NCBI RefSeq assembly: GCF_021391535.1
Contig: NZ_CP090066.1
Span: 3,609,501 to 3,673,500, forward strand
Length of the DNA stretch: 64,000 nt
Reading direction: 5' to 3'
From: Aurantimonas sp. HBX-1
GTDB lineage: Bacteria; Pseudomonadota; Alphaproteobacteria; Rhizobiales; Rhizobiaceae
Each line of letters starts with the position of its first letter. Position 1 is the stretch's first letter. Positions 1 through 8,240 of this stretch are shown here, one piece after another. A program made the translations under genes and the position numbers. Below the pieces are notes generated by a model that was not told where the DNA came from, did not search any database, and saw nothing but the letters and a program-made list of their open reading frames with translations.

Positions 1-201
1 TGCCTTCTTCAGCCACTGGTGCACCGTCCAGGTGCCGTCCCCACCGCGCGTCGCGACCCGCGCCTCGCCGCTGTCGAGCATCTCCATCGCCGTCTCGACC
101 GCCTCTCGCACCGGGCCGGTGGTCGAAGCGGAGACGTTGTTCCGCTCCTCGAAGGCGCGTTCGATGGTCGATTCGAGGGCGGCGCGGTCCGGCGCGGTCA
201 T
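1..201 (-). CDS. dapD: 2,3,4,5-tetrahydropyridine-2,6-dicarboxylate N-succinyltransferase, N-terminal part
   Basis: The first 67 codons of a leftward gene that leaves the window at base 1; the frame is open from an ATG at 199-201. DapD transfers succinyl from succinyl-CoA to tetrahydrodipicolinate in the lysine/meso-diaminopimelate pathway. What is visible is the helical N-terminal domain: an acidic helix with E-E-R-N-N, a helix with V-R-E-A-V-E, and the family hallmark G-T-W-T-V-H-Q-W-L-K-K before the left-handed beta-helix begins. The catalytic part is outside the window. It is divergent from the LOG-family gene, with about 110 bases between the two starts. Confidence 0.85.
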   Translation of the reverse strand, partial: MTAPDRAALESTIERAFEERNNVSASTTGPVREAVETAMEMLDSGEARVATRGGDGTWTVHQWLKKA

Positions 202-311
202 CGGCGGGCTCCTGGAAAAGCGGGAGAAACGGGCGGCTGGCGCCCTGTCGAAATCGGTGCGGACCCTAGTTGAAGGCCCTTGAGGAATCAATTCGAGCAG
301 GCGAGGCATTC

Positions 312-1163
312 GTGACGCAAGAGACACCCCGCGACCAGAACGGCTGGGATCCGTTTCCCAGTTCGCAGCGGGACCGGCAGGACGTGGAAGCCATCCCGGC
401 GACGGCGCAGACACGATCGCCCACCTATCGCCTCGCCTTCGACGACTCCGACTTCCTGACCCGCGAGGAGCTGCGCGGCGTGCGGCTGCAGCTCGAACTG
501 GTGAAGCCCGAGATGGCGCTCAACGAGGCGGGCATCCTCTCGACGGTGATCCTGTTCGGCGGCGCGCGCATCCCGGAACCCGGCACCGCAGCCTGGGCGG
601 CGCGCAACCCGGTGCAGAAGCGCAATCTCGAGGCGAACTCACGCTATTACGAGGAGGCGCGGCGCTTCGCCCGCTTCGCCTCGCAGCACTCGGCCGACAC
701 GCATGGCGGCAAGGAGTTCGTCATCGTCACCGGCGGCGGGCCGGGCGTCATGGAGGCCGGCAATCGCGGCGCCGCCGATGTCGGCGCGGTGTCGATCGGC
801 CTCAACATCACGCTGCCGCACGAGCAGGCGCCGAACCCCTACACGACGCCGGAACTCTCGTTCAACTTCCACTATTTCGCGATCCGCAAGATGCACTTTC
901 TCTTGCGGGCCAAGGCGATGGCGATCTTCCCGGGCGGGTTCGGCACGCTGGACGAGTTGTTCGAAGGCCTGACGCTGATCCAGACGCGGCGGATGCAGCG
1001 CATCCCGGTGATCCTGTTCGGCGAGGAATTCTGGCGCCGCGTCATCAATTTCGAGGCGCTGGCGGAAGAAGGCACGATCGCGCCGTCAGACCTCGACCTG
1101 ATCACCTTCGCCGACACGGCGGAGGACGGCTGGAAGGCGATCCGCGACTTCTACGAATTCTGA
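312..1163 (+). CDS. TIGR00730 / LOG-family Rossmann-fold protein
   Basis: A 283-residue protein of the LOG group (often mislabelled lysine decarboxylase). Seen: the nucleotide-binding G-G-G-P-G-V-M-E-A stretch near the middle and the family signature P-G-G-F-G-T-L-D-E-L further on. In characterised members these bind a nucleoside monophosphate and hydrolyse its N-glycosidic bond (cytokinin riboside 5'-phosphate or AMP/pyrimidine phosphates); the substrate here is not known. The frame is open from a TTG at 270, but the GTG at 312 has a GCGAGG box five bases upstream, so I start there. The extra N-terminal ~90 residues before the Rossmann core are longer than in the minimal family. It stands alone, divergent from dapD. 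Confidence 0.8.
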   Translation: MTQETPRDQNGWDPFPSSQRDRQDVEAIPATAQTRSPTYRLAFDDSDFLTREELRGVRLQLELVKPEMALNEAGILSTVILFGGARIPEPGTAAWAARNPVQKRNLEANSRYYEEARRFARFASQHSADTHGGKEFVIVTGGGPGVMEAGNRGAADVGAVSIGLNITLPHEQAPNPYTTPELSFNFHYFAIRKMHFLLRAKAMAIFPGGFGTLDELFEGLTLIQTRRMQRIPVILFGEEFWRRVINFEALAEEGTIAPSDLDLITFADTAEDGWKAIRDFYEF

Positions 1164-1186
1164 AACGCCCGGCCTGAGCTTCCGGC

Positions 1187-2482
1187 TCAGTCGGCGGTGC
1201 GGCCCATCCGCTCGCGCAGCGCGGCGCAATGGTCGGTGACGTCGGCGCGCGGCGTGAAGATGGTGAAGTCGTACGGCGCTGGCGAATCCTGCTTCAGGCC
1301 GTAATCGGCCTGCGAGCCGGCCGCGTCGCTGACTTCAACCATCTGGACCGAGACCGATTTCGACTCCGGCTCGCGGGCCGCGAGGATGGCGGGCACCGCC
1401 CGGTCGGTGCGGACATGGCCGGCACCGGCGATCAGGACGGCGCTGCCGCTCTCTCTCGCCGCACCGATCAGCGCATCGGCCATCGCGCCGTCGCGGGCGC
1501 GCTGCACGACGCTCATCGGCTCGATCGCGGCATCCGGCATCAGGCCGCAATGCGCCTCGCGGATGGCGTCGGCAAGTTCCTCGGACTGTGCCCGGGGCAG
1601 CGGGTCGTTCAGCGACAGGCGTGCGACGTCTTCCGCCGACAGCGCCTTCAGGCCGCCCTTGGAGATCGCGCCGACCATCGCGTCGTCGAGATTGCCGGGT
1701 GCCATCGAAAGATCGTTCTGAACGGCGGCCTCAAAGATCGGCCGGTAGATCGAGAAGTCCGGCCAGCCGCGCTCGGTCCATTCGAGCTCGCGGGCAAGCG
1801 CCGCCAGATCGCTCCCGCCGGATTCGCGGAAGCTGTCGAGGGCCGCGCCGAAACGCTCGGGGATCATCTCGAACACCACGGAGGGCGTCGTGCCGGCCCG
1901 GGCGAGGTCGGCCACGATGTCGGCCTGCAGCCGGTGATGGTCCGGATTGTCGTGGATCTCGCCGAGCAGCACGTAGCGGGCGGACCTTGCCTCCTCGAGC
2001 AGCGCGCTGGCGCTCGACGGCAGGCCGTCGCCGCGGAAGACGCCGCCGACCAGCGGGTTCTCGACGAAGTGCCGGGCGGTCCAGCGCGGCGCGTCGGAAT
2101 CGAACAGCTTGGTCGCGGTGACCGCCCCGTCGTCCGCGAGTTCGGCAACGTCGAGGGTTTCGGCAGCCGCGTCGCCGGCAGCGGCAAGCCGCGCCAGCTC
2201 GGCGACGGAACTGCCGTCGTCGTCGAGGGAAACCGTCGGGGCCGGGTCGGCCGCGACCGCGCCGCCGAAGGGTGCCGCCGTCGCTACCGCGATGAAGGTG
2301 GCGCTGCCGTCCTTGCTATAGGGAAGCCGCACGCGGTCGTCGGGTGCCGGCGGGACGAAGGTCGCGTCGTCGGTCGCCGCGATCGGAAGCTTTGCCACGA
2401 TGCGCTCGACATTGCCCGCCGCCGCGAAGCCGAGGCCCGCGAAGACGGTGATGCCGGCAGGTATCCAGACGTAGCGTCCCAA
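1187..2482 (-). CDS. ChaN-family (haem-binding/Tiki-like) protein with N-terminal membrane anchor
   Basis: A 431-residue protein. The central part contains the ChaN-family signature V-L-L-G-E-I-H-D-N-P-D-H-H, followed by V-V-F-E-M-I and an E-W-x3-G-W-P-D-F-S-I-Y-R segment. ChaN-like proteins are periplasmic; Campylobacter ChaN binds haem, and the fold is shared with the TraB/Tiki peptidase-like group. Here the N terminus (W-I-P-A-G-I-T-V-F-A-G) looks like one membrane anchor, with no lipobox, followed by a ~100-residue Ala/Asp-rich spacer. The start is a TTG with a GGGGG box about nine bases upstream; no in-frame ATG fits. Precise function is unknown. Confidence 0.75.
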   Translation of the reverse strand: MGRYVWIPAGITVFAGLGFAAAGNVERIVAKLPIAATDDATFVPPAPDDRVRLPYSKDGSATFIAVATAAPFGGAVAADPAPTVSLDDDGSSVAELARLAAAGDAAAETLDVAELADDGAVTATKLFDSDAPRWTARHFVENPLVGGVFRGDGLPSSASALLEEARSARYVLLGEIHDNPDHHRLQADIVADLARAGTTPSVVFEMIPERFGAALDSFRESGGSDLAALARELEWTERGWPDFSIYRPIFEAAVQNDLSMAPGNLDDAMVGAISKGGLKALSAEDVARLSLNDPLPRAQSEELADAIREAHCGLMPDAAIEPMSVVQRARDGAMADALIGAARESGSAVLIAGAGHVRTDRAVPAILAAREPESKSVSVQMVEVSDAAGSQADYGLKQDSPAPYDFTIFTPRADVTDHCAALRERMGRTAD

Positions 2483-2884
2483 TTCGGCATGTCCCCCATG
2501 TCAGATTGCCCGGCGCGAATCGGCAGCGTCGGATCGCGTAGAGATCGGTAACGGATGTGGCGAAACTATTGCAGGCCGGGGCTTTGGCGAAGATTTTCCG
2601 CGGCTCGTGGATGAAACCACCGAAACGGTGAAAATTTCGGTAAATTCGCGCTCGCCACGAGGGTGGAGAGGGGCGGACGGCCCGACCTCGGCCGGACCGT
2701 CCGCGTCGCCTCCCCAGGCAACTCCCGCCGCTTGGCAGGCCGAATCACGGCCCACTCTCCTCGGGTACCACCCATCCTGCGTACAAGCGGCTCGCGCCGC
2801 GCGATAGGCGCCCGGCGCCACAACCCAAAGCTTTTGGCAAGGATCGACAACGAAACGTTAAATCAGTTGGGGACAAGCCCCTGC
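2483..2884. other. 400-base intergenic gap with two inverted repeats
   Basis: No gene is supported here; it holds the upstream region of the ChaN-like gene and the downstream region of the transglycosylase gene. Two symmetric elements are visible. One is ACCGAAA - 9 bases - TTTCGGT at 2619-2641, perfect over seven bases per arm. The other is a GC-rich hairpin at 2673-2704 (GCGGACGG...CCGTCCGC, continuing after one mismatch for three more pairs). Neither is followed by a T run, so termination is doubtful; the first is of operator size. Confidence 0.45.
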
Positions 2885-4105
2885 CTAGAGGCGCGCCGCC
2901 AGCGCGCGGCTCGGCCAGCAGGTCGGCGCCATGCCGTTCTTCGCCTCGAATTCGCCGATCGAGCGGCGGGTCTTGAAGCCCGCCAGCCCGTCGGCGCCGC
3001 CGACATCGTAGCCGAGGGCGATCAGCTTCTGCTGCATCCGCGCGACGTCGCCGCGGGTCAGCCGGTCGGTGTCCCGCCACTGCCCGGCCAGGGGGCCCGC
3101 CCCCTGCTTGCGGTCGGCGGCATGGCCGACGAACAGGGCGTAGAGGTCGGAGTTGTTGTATTCCTTGATGACGTAGAAGTTCGGCGTGGCGATGAAGGCC
3201 GGCCCGTGGCGCCCCGCCGGCATCATCAGATGGCCGCGGGCGGCAAGCTCGTTCGCCGGGAACGGCCGGCCGGAGACGCGGGTGACGCCGGCCGCGGCGA
3301 ATTCCGATATCGGGCGGCCGCGATCCGGGCCCTCGTTGGCGCAGGAGACGCTGGCCGGCACCACCACCTCGAAGCCCCAGTCGCGGCCCGGCTGCCAGCC
3401 GGCCTGGCGCAGGTAATGGGCGATCGAGGCGAGCGTGTCGGGCACCGAGTTCCAGATGTCCTTGCGGCCATCGCCGTCGAAATCCACCGCCAGGTCCAGG
3501 AACTTCGTCGGCATGAACTGCGGCTGGCCGAGCGCCCCGGCCCAGGAGGACTTCATCTCCGACACCTTGAGATGCCCGTCGGCGACGATCTGCAGCGCGG
3601 CCAGCAGCTCCTCGCGGAACATCGCCTTGCGCCGCGCCAGATAGGCCTTGGTGCCCAGCACCTGAAAGGCGTTCTCCGGAATCCTCGCGGTGCCGAAGCC
3701 GGACTCACGGCCCCAGATCGCGACGATGATCGGCGCCGGCACGCCGTAGCGGGCGACGATCCGGTCGAGCAGCGCCTTGTGCTTGCGAAGCAGCGCCCTG
3801 CCCTGGCTGACATTGCCGGCGACGTTGCGCTCGGAAAGATAGTCGGCGCCGCTCTTGAACTCGGCCTGGAAATTGGTCTCGGCGACCCCCTCGCCCGAGC
3901 CCGGAAGCTGCAGGTCCGGCAGTTTCAGGTTGAGGCGCACGCCCTCGAAGGCCTGGTCGAAGATCGGGCGCGGCACGCCACGCTGGCGCGCCGCCGGCCA
4001 GATGTCGGATTCCAGGAAGTTGCGGAAGCCGGCGTCGAGGTTCTGCGCGCCGGCCGGGGCGAGGGCGCAGAGGAACAGGGTCACGGCGAGCAGGGTGCGG
4101 AGCAT
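2885..4105 (-). CDS. lytic murein transglycosylase (MltB type) with peptidoglycan-binding domain
   Basis: A 406-residue exported enzyme that cleaves the MurNAc-GlcNAc bond of peptidoglycan to give 1,6-anhydro products. Residues 1-20 form a signal peptide ending A-P-A-G-A before Q-N. The SLT_2/MltB core covers about 25-320, with catalytic Glu134 in I-W-G-R-E-S-G-F-G and the W-A-G-A-L-G-Q-P-Q-F-M-P motif. There is no lipobox, so it is a soluble periplasmic form unlike E. coli MltB. The last ~60 residues (D-V-A-R-M-Q-Q-K-L-I-A-L-G-Y, then D-G-x-A-G-x-K-T-R) are a peptidoglycan-binding domain. ATG start; monocistronic. Confidence 0.9.
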   Translation of the reverse strand: MLRTLLAVTLFLCALAPAGAQNLDAGFRNFLESDIWPAARQRGVPRPIFDQAFEGVRLNLKLPDLQLPGSGEGVAETNFQAEFKSGADYLSERNVAGNVSQGRALLRKHKALLDRIVARYGVPAPIIVAIWGRESGFGTARIPENAFQVLGTKAYLARRKAMFREELLAALQIVADGHLKVSEMKSSWAGALGQPQFMPTKFLDLAVDFDGDGRKDIWNSVPDTLASIAHYLRQAGWQPGRDWGFEVVVPASVSCANEGPDRGRPISEFAAAGVTRVSGRPFPANELAARGHLMMPAGRHGPAFIATPNFYVIKEYNNSDLYALFVGHAADRKQGAGPLAGQWRDTDRLTRGDVARMQQKLIALGYDVGGADGLAGFKTRRSIGEFEAKNGMAPTCWPSRALAARL

Positions 4106-4272
4106 GGCTTCCCATCGAAGGTCGGCCGCGGACGAAGCGCCGCGGGAGCGTCACGCACCGTTAGCGGACGATGCAGGATCGAAGCTGCAGGTTTCGATGG
4201 CGATATCACGGCGGCGACGACACGGTGCCGCGGCGGATCCCGGCATTCCTGCCGCGACCGGGTTCCCGCTGC

Positions 4273-4878
4273 TCAGAGCCCCGTTCGCGAGCGCATGGCG
4301 GCGGCGAGCGTGCCCTCGTCGAGATAGTCGAGCTCGCCGCCGACGGGCACGCCGTGGGCGAGCCGCGTCACCTTCACGTCGAGCCCCTCCAGCTGGTCCA
4401 TCAGGTAATGCGCCGTGGTCTGGCCCTCGACGGTGGCATTGACCGCCAGAACCAGTTCCCTGATGCCGCCGCGATGCACCCGCTCGACCAGCTGGCGGAT
4501 CGTCAGGTCATCGGGCCCGACGCCCTCCAGCGGCGACAGGACGCCGCCGAGAACGTGATAGGCGGCATTCAGCGCCCTGGCGCGCTCCAGCGCCCAGAGA
4601 TCGGAGACGTCCTCGACGACGATCACCGTCGTCTGGTCGCGCGAGTGGTCGGTGCAGACCGTGCAGGGGTCGAACGTGTCGATATTGCCGCAGACCGAGC
4701 AGATCGTGACCTTGTCGCGCGCTTCCGCCATCGCCGCGGCGAGCGGCGACAGCAGCTGTTCGCGCCGCTTGACGAGATGAAGGGCGGCCCGACGCGCCGA
4801 GCGGGGGCCAAGGCCCGGAAGCTTCGCCAGCAGCTGGATCAGCCGCTCGATCTCCGGGCCTGCAATGGGTTTTGCCAT
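4273..4878 (-). CDS. recR: recombination mediator RecR
   Basis: A 201-residue protein of the RecFOR pathway, which loads RecA on gapped DNA. Seen: N-terminal helix-hairpin-helix (L-P-G-L-G-P-R-S-A-R-R), a four-cysteine zinc site (C-S-V-C at about 77 and C-T-V-C about a dozen residues on), and the Toprim domain with V-V-E-D-V-S-D-L and the C-terminal R-L-A-H-G-V-P-V-G-G-E-L-D-Y-L-D. Length is standard. It is the last gene of a leftward dnaX-ybaB-recR run, a very conserved bacterial neighbourhood, with about 100 bases after ybaB. Confidence 0.96.
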   Translation of the reverse strand: MAKPIAGPEIERLIQLLAKLPGLGPRSARRAALHLVKRREQLLSPLAAAMAEARDKVTICSVCGNIDTFDPCTVCTDHSRDQTTVIVVEDVSDLWALERARALNAAYHVLGGVLSPLEGVGPDDLTIRQLVERVHRGGIRELVLAVNATVEGQTTAHYLMDQLEGLDVKVTRLAHGVPVGGELDYLDEGTLAAAMRSRTGL

Positions 4879-4982
4879 GAATGACGAGCCGGTCGGCTAT
4901 CCTCTGTCGCGGCGGGGGCGCGGCCCTGCGGCCGCCCCTCCCGCCAGTGTCCGCCGCAGATCCGCGGGCGCGGTCGGCCCCG

Positions 4983-5306
4983 TCAGAACGGAAACTTCAT
5001 ACCGCCGGGCAGCTGCAGGCCGGCGGTCATTTCCTGGGTCTTTTCCTGGATCGCCAGGTCGAGCTTGCCCTTGGCGTCGTTGTGGGCGGCGACGACCAGG
5101 TCCTCGACGATGTCCTTCTCTTCCTCCCGCAGGAGGCTCGGGTCGATGGCGATGCCCTGCATCTCGCCCTTGCCGTTCAGGCTGACGCTGACCACGCCGC
5201 CGCCGGCCTGACCGGTCACCTCGATGCGGGCGACCTCTTCCTGCAGCCCGGCCATCTTCTCCTGCATGGCCTTGGCCTGCTTCATCATCCCCATCAGGTC
5301 TTTCAT
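4983..5306 (-). CDS. ybaB: YbaB/EbfC family nucleoid-associated protein
   Basis: A 107-residue dimeric DNA-binding protein. It begins M-K-D-L-M-G-M-M-K-Q-A-K-A-M-Q-E-K-M, the typical helical N terminus, followed by the beta-sheet segment with V-S-V-S-L-N-G-K-G-E and I-D-P-S-L-L, and ends in the usual P-G-G-M-K-F-P-F. It lies ten bases downstream of dnaX and upstream of recR; known family members bind DNA as 'tweezers' and are co-transcribed with these genes. Start codon ATG preceded by a GGAGAT box. Confidence 0.95.
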   Translation of the reverse strand: MKDLMGMMKQAKAMQEKMAGLQEEVARIEVTGQAGGGVVSVSLNGKGEMQGIAIDPSLLREEEKDIVEDLVVAAHNDAKGKLDLAIQEKTQEMTAGLQLPGGMKFPF

Positions 5307-5316
5307 CGCTTATCTC

Positions 5317-7182
5317 CTATTCGTCGTCGTCCACTTCGGACGGATCATCCAGAATGTCATCGTCCACCATAGCGGCGAGTTCCTCGACGACCACCGCCGC
5401 CTCCGCCTCGCCGCGCAGCCGCACGTCGACGATCTTGGAACCGGGAAAGGCCGACAGGACGGCGGCGACCTCCGGATCGAGCGCCGCGTCCGACAAAAGC
5501 GTGGCGCGGCGCGACGTCGCGGCTTCCTCCAGCGTCGGCATCGCCTCGCCGCTCGAGATCGCCACGACCCAGCGCTGGCCGGTCCATTCGTGCAGCTTGC
5601 GGGTGAGGTCGCTGATCAACGTGCGCGGCGCCTCGGGCGTCAACGCGACTTCCAGGCGGCCGGGCACAAGTTTCACCAGCCGCAGATAGCGGTGGATCGA
5701 GACCCGCATCAGCGAGTCGCGCTTGGTCTCGGCCAGCGCGACCAGGTCCTCCAGCGATGCGATGGCAATTTCCGGCGCCGCGGCCTGCTGGGGCGAGGCC
5801 CGCTCTGGCGACGGGCTGGTCGAGGCGAGGGCAAGATGCGCCCGCGAGGGGGATGCGCTGGGTGCCGGCCCCGGCAAGCGCGCTTGTGCCGAGGCCGCCG
5901 AACCATTGCCGCCGCCGCCACCGCCGGGCGGATCGCGCGGCTCGGCCGGGCGGGTCGGCTGCGCCGCCGGCGCCGGCAGGGCATCGGTGCCCTCCTTGCG
6001 GATCAGCCGCACCAGATCGTCGGGCGACGGCATGTCGGCGGCGTGGGCGATGCGGATCAGCGCCATTTCCGCCGCCTGCCGCGGCGTCGTGGCGTTGCGG
6101 GTCTCCTCCAGCGCCTTCAGCAGCATCTGCCAGACCTGGCTGAGCGTGCGGATCGACAGCGTGGTCGAGAAGGCAAGGCCCCGCTCGGCCTCCATTGGCG
6201 ACAGCGCCGCGTCGTCGGCCGCTTCCGGCACGTAGCGCAGCGTGGTGACCAGATGGGTGAAGTCGGCAAGGTCGGCGAGGACGACGGCGGGATCGGCGCC
6301 GGCCTGGTACTGGTCGCGCAGTTCGGCGAGCGCCGCCCGGCCGTCGCCGGCCATCAGCTTCTCGAACAGGTCGATGACCCGGACGCGGTCGGCAAGGCCC
6401 AGCATGTCGCGCACCGCGACGCCGGAGATCGCCCCTGCCCCGTGCGCGATGGCCTGGTCGGTCAGCGACAGCGCGTCGCGCACCGAGCCTTCCGCCGCCC
6501 TTGCGATCAGGCGCAGCGCCTCGGCGTCGATGGCGACGCTCTCGGCATCGGCGATCTTCTGCAGATGCGCGATCAGCGTCTGGGTGTCGACGCGCCGGAG
6601 GTCGAAGCGCTGGCAGCGCGACAGGACGGTGATCGGCACCTTGCGGATCTCGGTCGTCGCGAAGACGAACTTCACATGCTCCGGCGGCTCCTCCAGCGTC
6701 TTCAGCAGGCCGTTGAAGGCCTGGTTCGACAGCATGTGGACCTCGTCGATGATGTAGACCTTGTAGCGCGCCGAGACCGGGCGGTAGCGCACCTGCGCGA
6801 TGATCTCGCGCACGTCGTCAATGCCGGTGTGGGAGGCGGCGTCCATCTCCACCACGTCGACATGCCGGCCTTCCATGATCGCCTGGTCGTGGATTCCGGG
6901 CTCCACCATGTGGATGGTCGGCTGGTCGATCGTGTCGGTCTGGTAGTTCAGCGCCCGGGCGAGGATGCGGGCGGTGGTGGTCTTGCCGACGCCGCGCACG
7001 CCGGTGAGCATCCACGCCTGGGCGATCCGGCCGGTCTCGAAGGCGTTGGTGAGGGTGCGCACCATCGGCTCCTGGCCGATCAGGTCCTCGAACGAGGCGG
7101 GGCGATATTTGCGGGCGAGGACGCGGTAGGGTGTCGCAGCGCCCTCCGGTGTCGTCGCTGTGCCGCTGTCGGTATCGCTCAT
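5317..7182 (-). CDS. dnaX: DNA polymerase III subunit gamma/tau
   Basis: A 621-residue clamp-loader ATPase. Walker A is G-V-R-G-V-G-K-T-T-T (61-70), Walker B/DEVH is I-I-D-E-V-H-M-L-S, and the SRC motif is L-S-R-C-Q-R-F. The AAA+ core ends near residue 380, followed by a Pro/Gly/Ala-rich linker with a six-Gly run and a C-terminal tau-like domain ending in acidic residues. The frame stays open 930 bases further upstream, but the alignment to the family begins at the ATG used here (7180-7182), just before P-Y-R-V-L-A-R-K-Y-R-P. Odd: the cysteines of the zinc module known in E. coli DnaX are missing; the only cysteine in the core is the SRC one. Confidence 0.95.
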   Translation of the reverse strand: MSDTDSGTATTPEGAATPYRVLARKYRPASFEDLIGQEPMVRTLTNAFETGRIAQAWMLTGVRGVGKTTTARILARALNYQTDTIDQPTIHMVEPGIHDQAIMEGRHVDVVEMDAASHTGIDDVREIIAQVRYRPVSARYKVYIIDEVHMLSNQAFNGLLKTLEEPPEHVKFVFATTEIRKVPITVLSRCQRFDLRRVDTQTLIAHLQKIADAESVAIDAEALRLIARAAEGSVRDALSLTDQAIAHGAGAISGVAVRDMLGLADRVRVIDLFEKLMAGDGRAALAELRDQYQAGADPAVVLADLADFTHLVTTLRYVPEAADDAALSPMEAERGLAFSTTLSIRTLSQVWQMLLKALEETRNATTPRQAAEMALIRIAHAADMPSPDDLVRLIRKEGTDALPAPAAQPTRPAEPRDPPGGGGGGNGSAASAQARLPGPAPSASPSRAHLALASTSPSPERASPQQAAAPEIAIASLEDLVALAETKRDSLMRVSIHRYLRLVKLVPGRLEVALTPEAPRTLISDLTRKLHEWTGQRWVVAISSGEAMPTLEEAATSRRATLLSDAALDPEVAAVLSAFPGSKIVDVRLRGEAEAAVVVEELAAMVDDDILDDPSEVDDDE

Positions 7183-7431
7183 TGCGTCAGGTCCGGATCT
7201 CGGGAAGCGCGTGCCCCGGTCGGCAGATACCGCCCGCTCGGCATCGCCGCCCGCCGGGATGCCACGCTCCGCCCGGTTCTGAAGCGAAAGGATTGACGGC
7301 GCAACCCCCGTCGCACAGATGCGGCATGGCCGTCGTTTTGCCTTGAATGAAGCGGACGACAGTCGCAAACATCGTGCTGCCGCAACCGGCGGGGGCACGC
7401 CGGGCGGCAGGACGCGCCGCAGAGAAACATC

Positions 7432-8034
7432 ATGGCCCTTGGACGATACCAGCGACAGCGCAAGCTGGCGCTCTTTGCGATTCTCTTCGCCGCCTTCATG
7501 GCGCTGCTCTTCGTCGGCTCGGCTTGGCCGGAGGAGATGCACGAATCGGTCGAAATGGCAGGCCTGGCGCTGATCGTCATCGGCATTGCCGGCCGGATCT
7601 GGTGCACCCTCTACATCGGCGGGCGCAAGGCCGCCGAGATCGTCGCCGAGGGTCCCTACTCGATGTCGCGCAATCCGCTCTACGTGTTTTCCAGCATCGC
7701 CGCCGGCGGCGCCGGGGCGGCCACGGGCAGCATCGTCCTCGGCCTCGTCTTCGCGATCGGCTGCGCCGCGGCGTTCCGGATCGTCATCCTGCGGGAGGAG
7801 GCCTATCTCCGCGACGCCTTCGGAACGTCGTTCGACAGCTACGTCACCCGCGTGCCGCGCTTCCTGCCGGATATCTCGCTGTTCCGGGACGCGCCGACGA
7901 TCACCGTCGACATGGCGCTGGTCTACCGGACGCTGGGCGACGGGCTGGTCTTCTTCCTGGCCGTGCCGTTCTTCGAAACGGTGGAGATGCTGCAGGCGGG
8001 GGGCTATCTGCCGGTGCTGCTGCGGCTCTATTGA
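7432..8034 (+). CDS. isoprenylcysteine carboxyl methyltransferase (ICMT/PEMT) family membrane protein
   Basis: A 200-residue integral membrane protein with about four hydrophobic segments (12-28, 42-58, 84-110, 155-175). The SAM-binding motif of the family is visible: G-P-Y-S-M-S-R-N-P-L-Y-V-F near 77, followed later by R-E-E-A-Y-L and the aromatic F-D-S-Y-V-T-R-V-P-R-F. Bacterial members methylate unknown small molecules, lipids or amines; no prenylated protein substrate is implied. ATG start with a weak GAGAAA box. It lies between dnaX (divergent) and the SRP RNA gene (convergent). Substrate unknown. Confidence 0.75.
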   Translation: MALGRYQRQRKLALFAILFAAFMALLFVGSAWPEEMHESVEMAGLALIVIGIAGRIWCTLYIGGRKAAEIVAEGPYSMSRNPLYVFSSIAAGGAGAATGSIVLGLVFAIGCAAAFRIVILREEAYLRDAFGTSFDSYVTRVPRFLPDISLFRDAPTITVDMALVYRTLGDGLVFFLAVPFFETVEMLQAGGYLPVLLRLY

Positions 8035-8084
8035 GCGGCGGCAAGGGCAGCGCCGCTGCCCCCTCGCGACACGGGTAAGAAGGT

Positions 8085-8180
8085 GGGAGGCTGGCACGAT
8101 GACCCGTGCCATGCTCGTTGGGGCTGCTTCCTTCCGGACCTGACCCGGTTGGCGAGTGGCTCGTCCACCACCAACCTCCC
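8085..8180 (-). ncRNA. ffs: signal recognition particle RNA (4.5S type)
   Basis: On the minus strand the universally conserved SRP core is present: GGTCAGGTCCGGAAGGAAGC within 8110-8150, which folds into the GGAA-tetraloop helix 8 with the asymmetric loop that binds Ffh. The ends pair as GGGAGG (8175-8180) with CCTCCC (8085-8090), giving a ~96-base hairpin RNA of bacterial 4.5S size. With Ffh and FtsY it targets membrane proteins co-translationally. The exact 3' end is inferred from the closing stem. A promoter sits at the right distance upstream. It converges with the methyltransferase gene. Confidence 0.92.
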
Positions 8181-8187
8181 GGCCTCC

Positions 8188-8215
8188 ATATCGATGATCG
8201 CCGTCCTAAATGCAA
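8188..8215 (-). promoter_or_regulatory. predicted promoter of the SRP RNA gene
   Basis: On the minus strand: -35 TTGCAT (8210-8215), about 16 bases, then -10 CGATAT (8188-8193), close to the alphaproteobacterial form CTTGAC-N16/17-CTATAT. The predicted transcription start, about seven bases on, coincides with the 5' end of the RNA inferred from its closing stem (8180/8181). The two estimates are independent and support each other. Confidence 0.65.
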
Positions 8216-8240
8216 GACGGGCGCTTCTGGAGATCACGCG

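Noticed and set aside
5317..8112. Reading dnaX from the far-upstream start (931 codons)
   Set aside because: The extra 310 codons have no similarity to anything and would run through the divergent methyltransferase gene; family alignment begins at the ATG at 7180-7182.
8035..8240. Treating 8106 as the start of the HIT protein
   Set aside because: That would place its 5' coding part over the SRP RNA; the ATG at 8241 has a proper ribosome-binding site and the family start.
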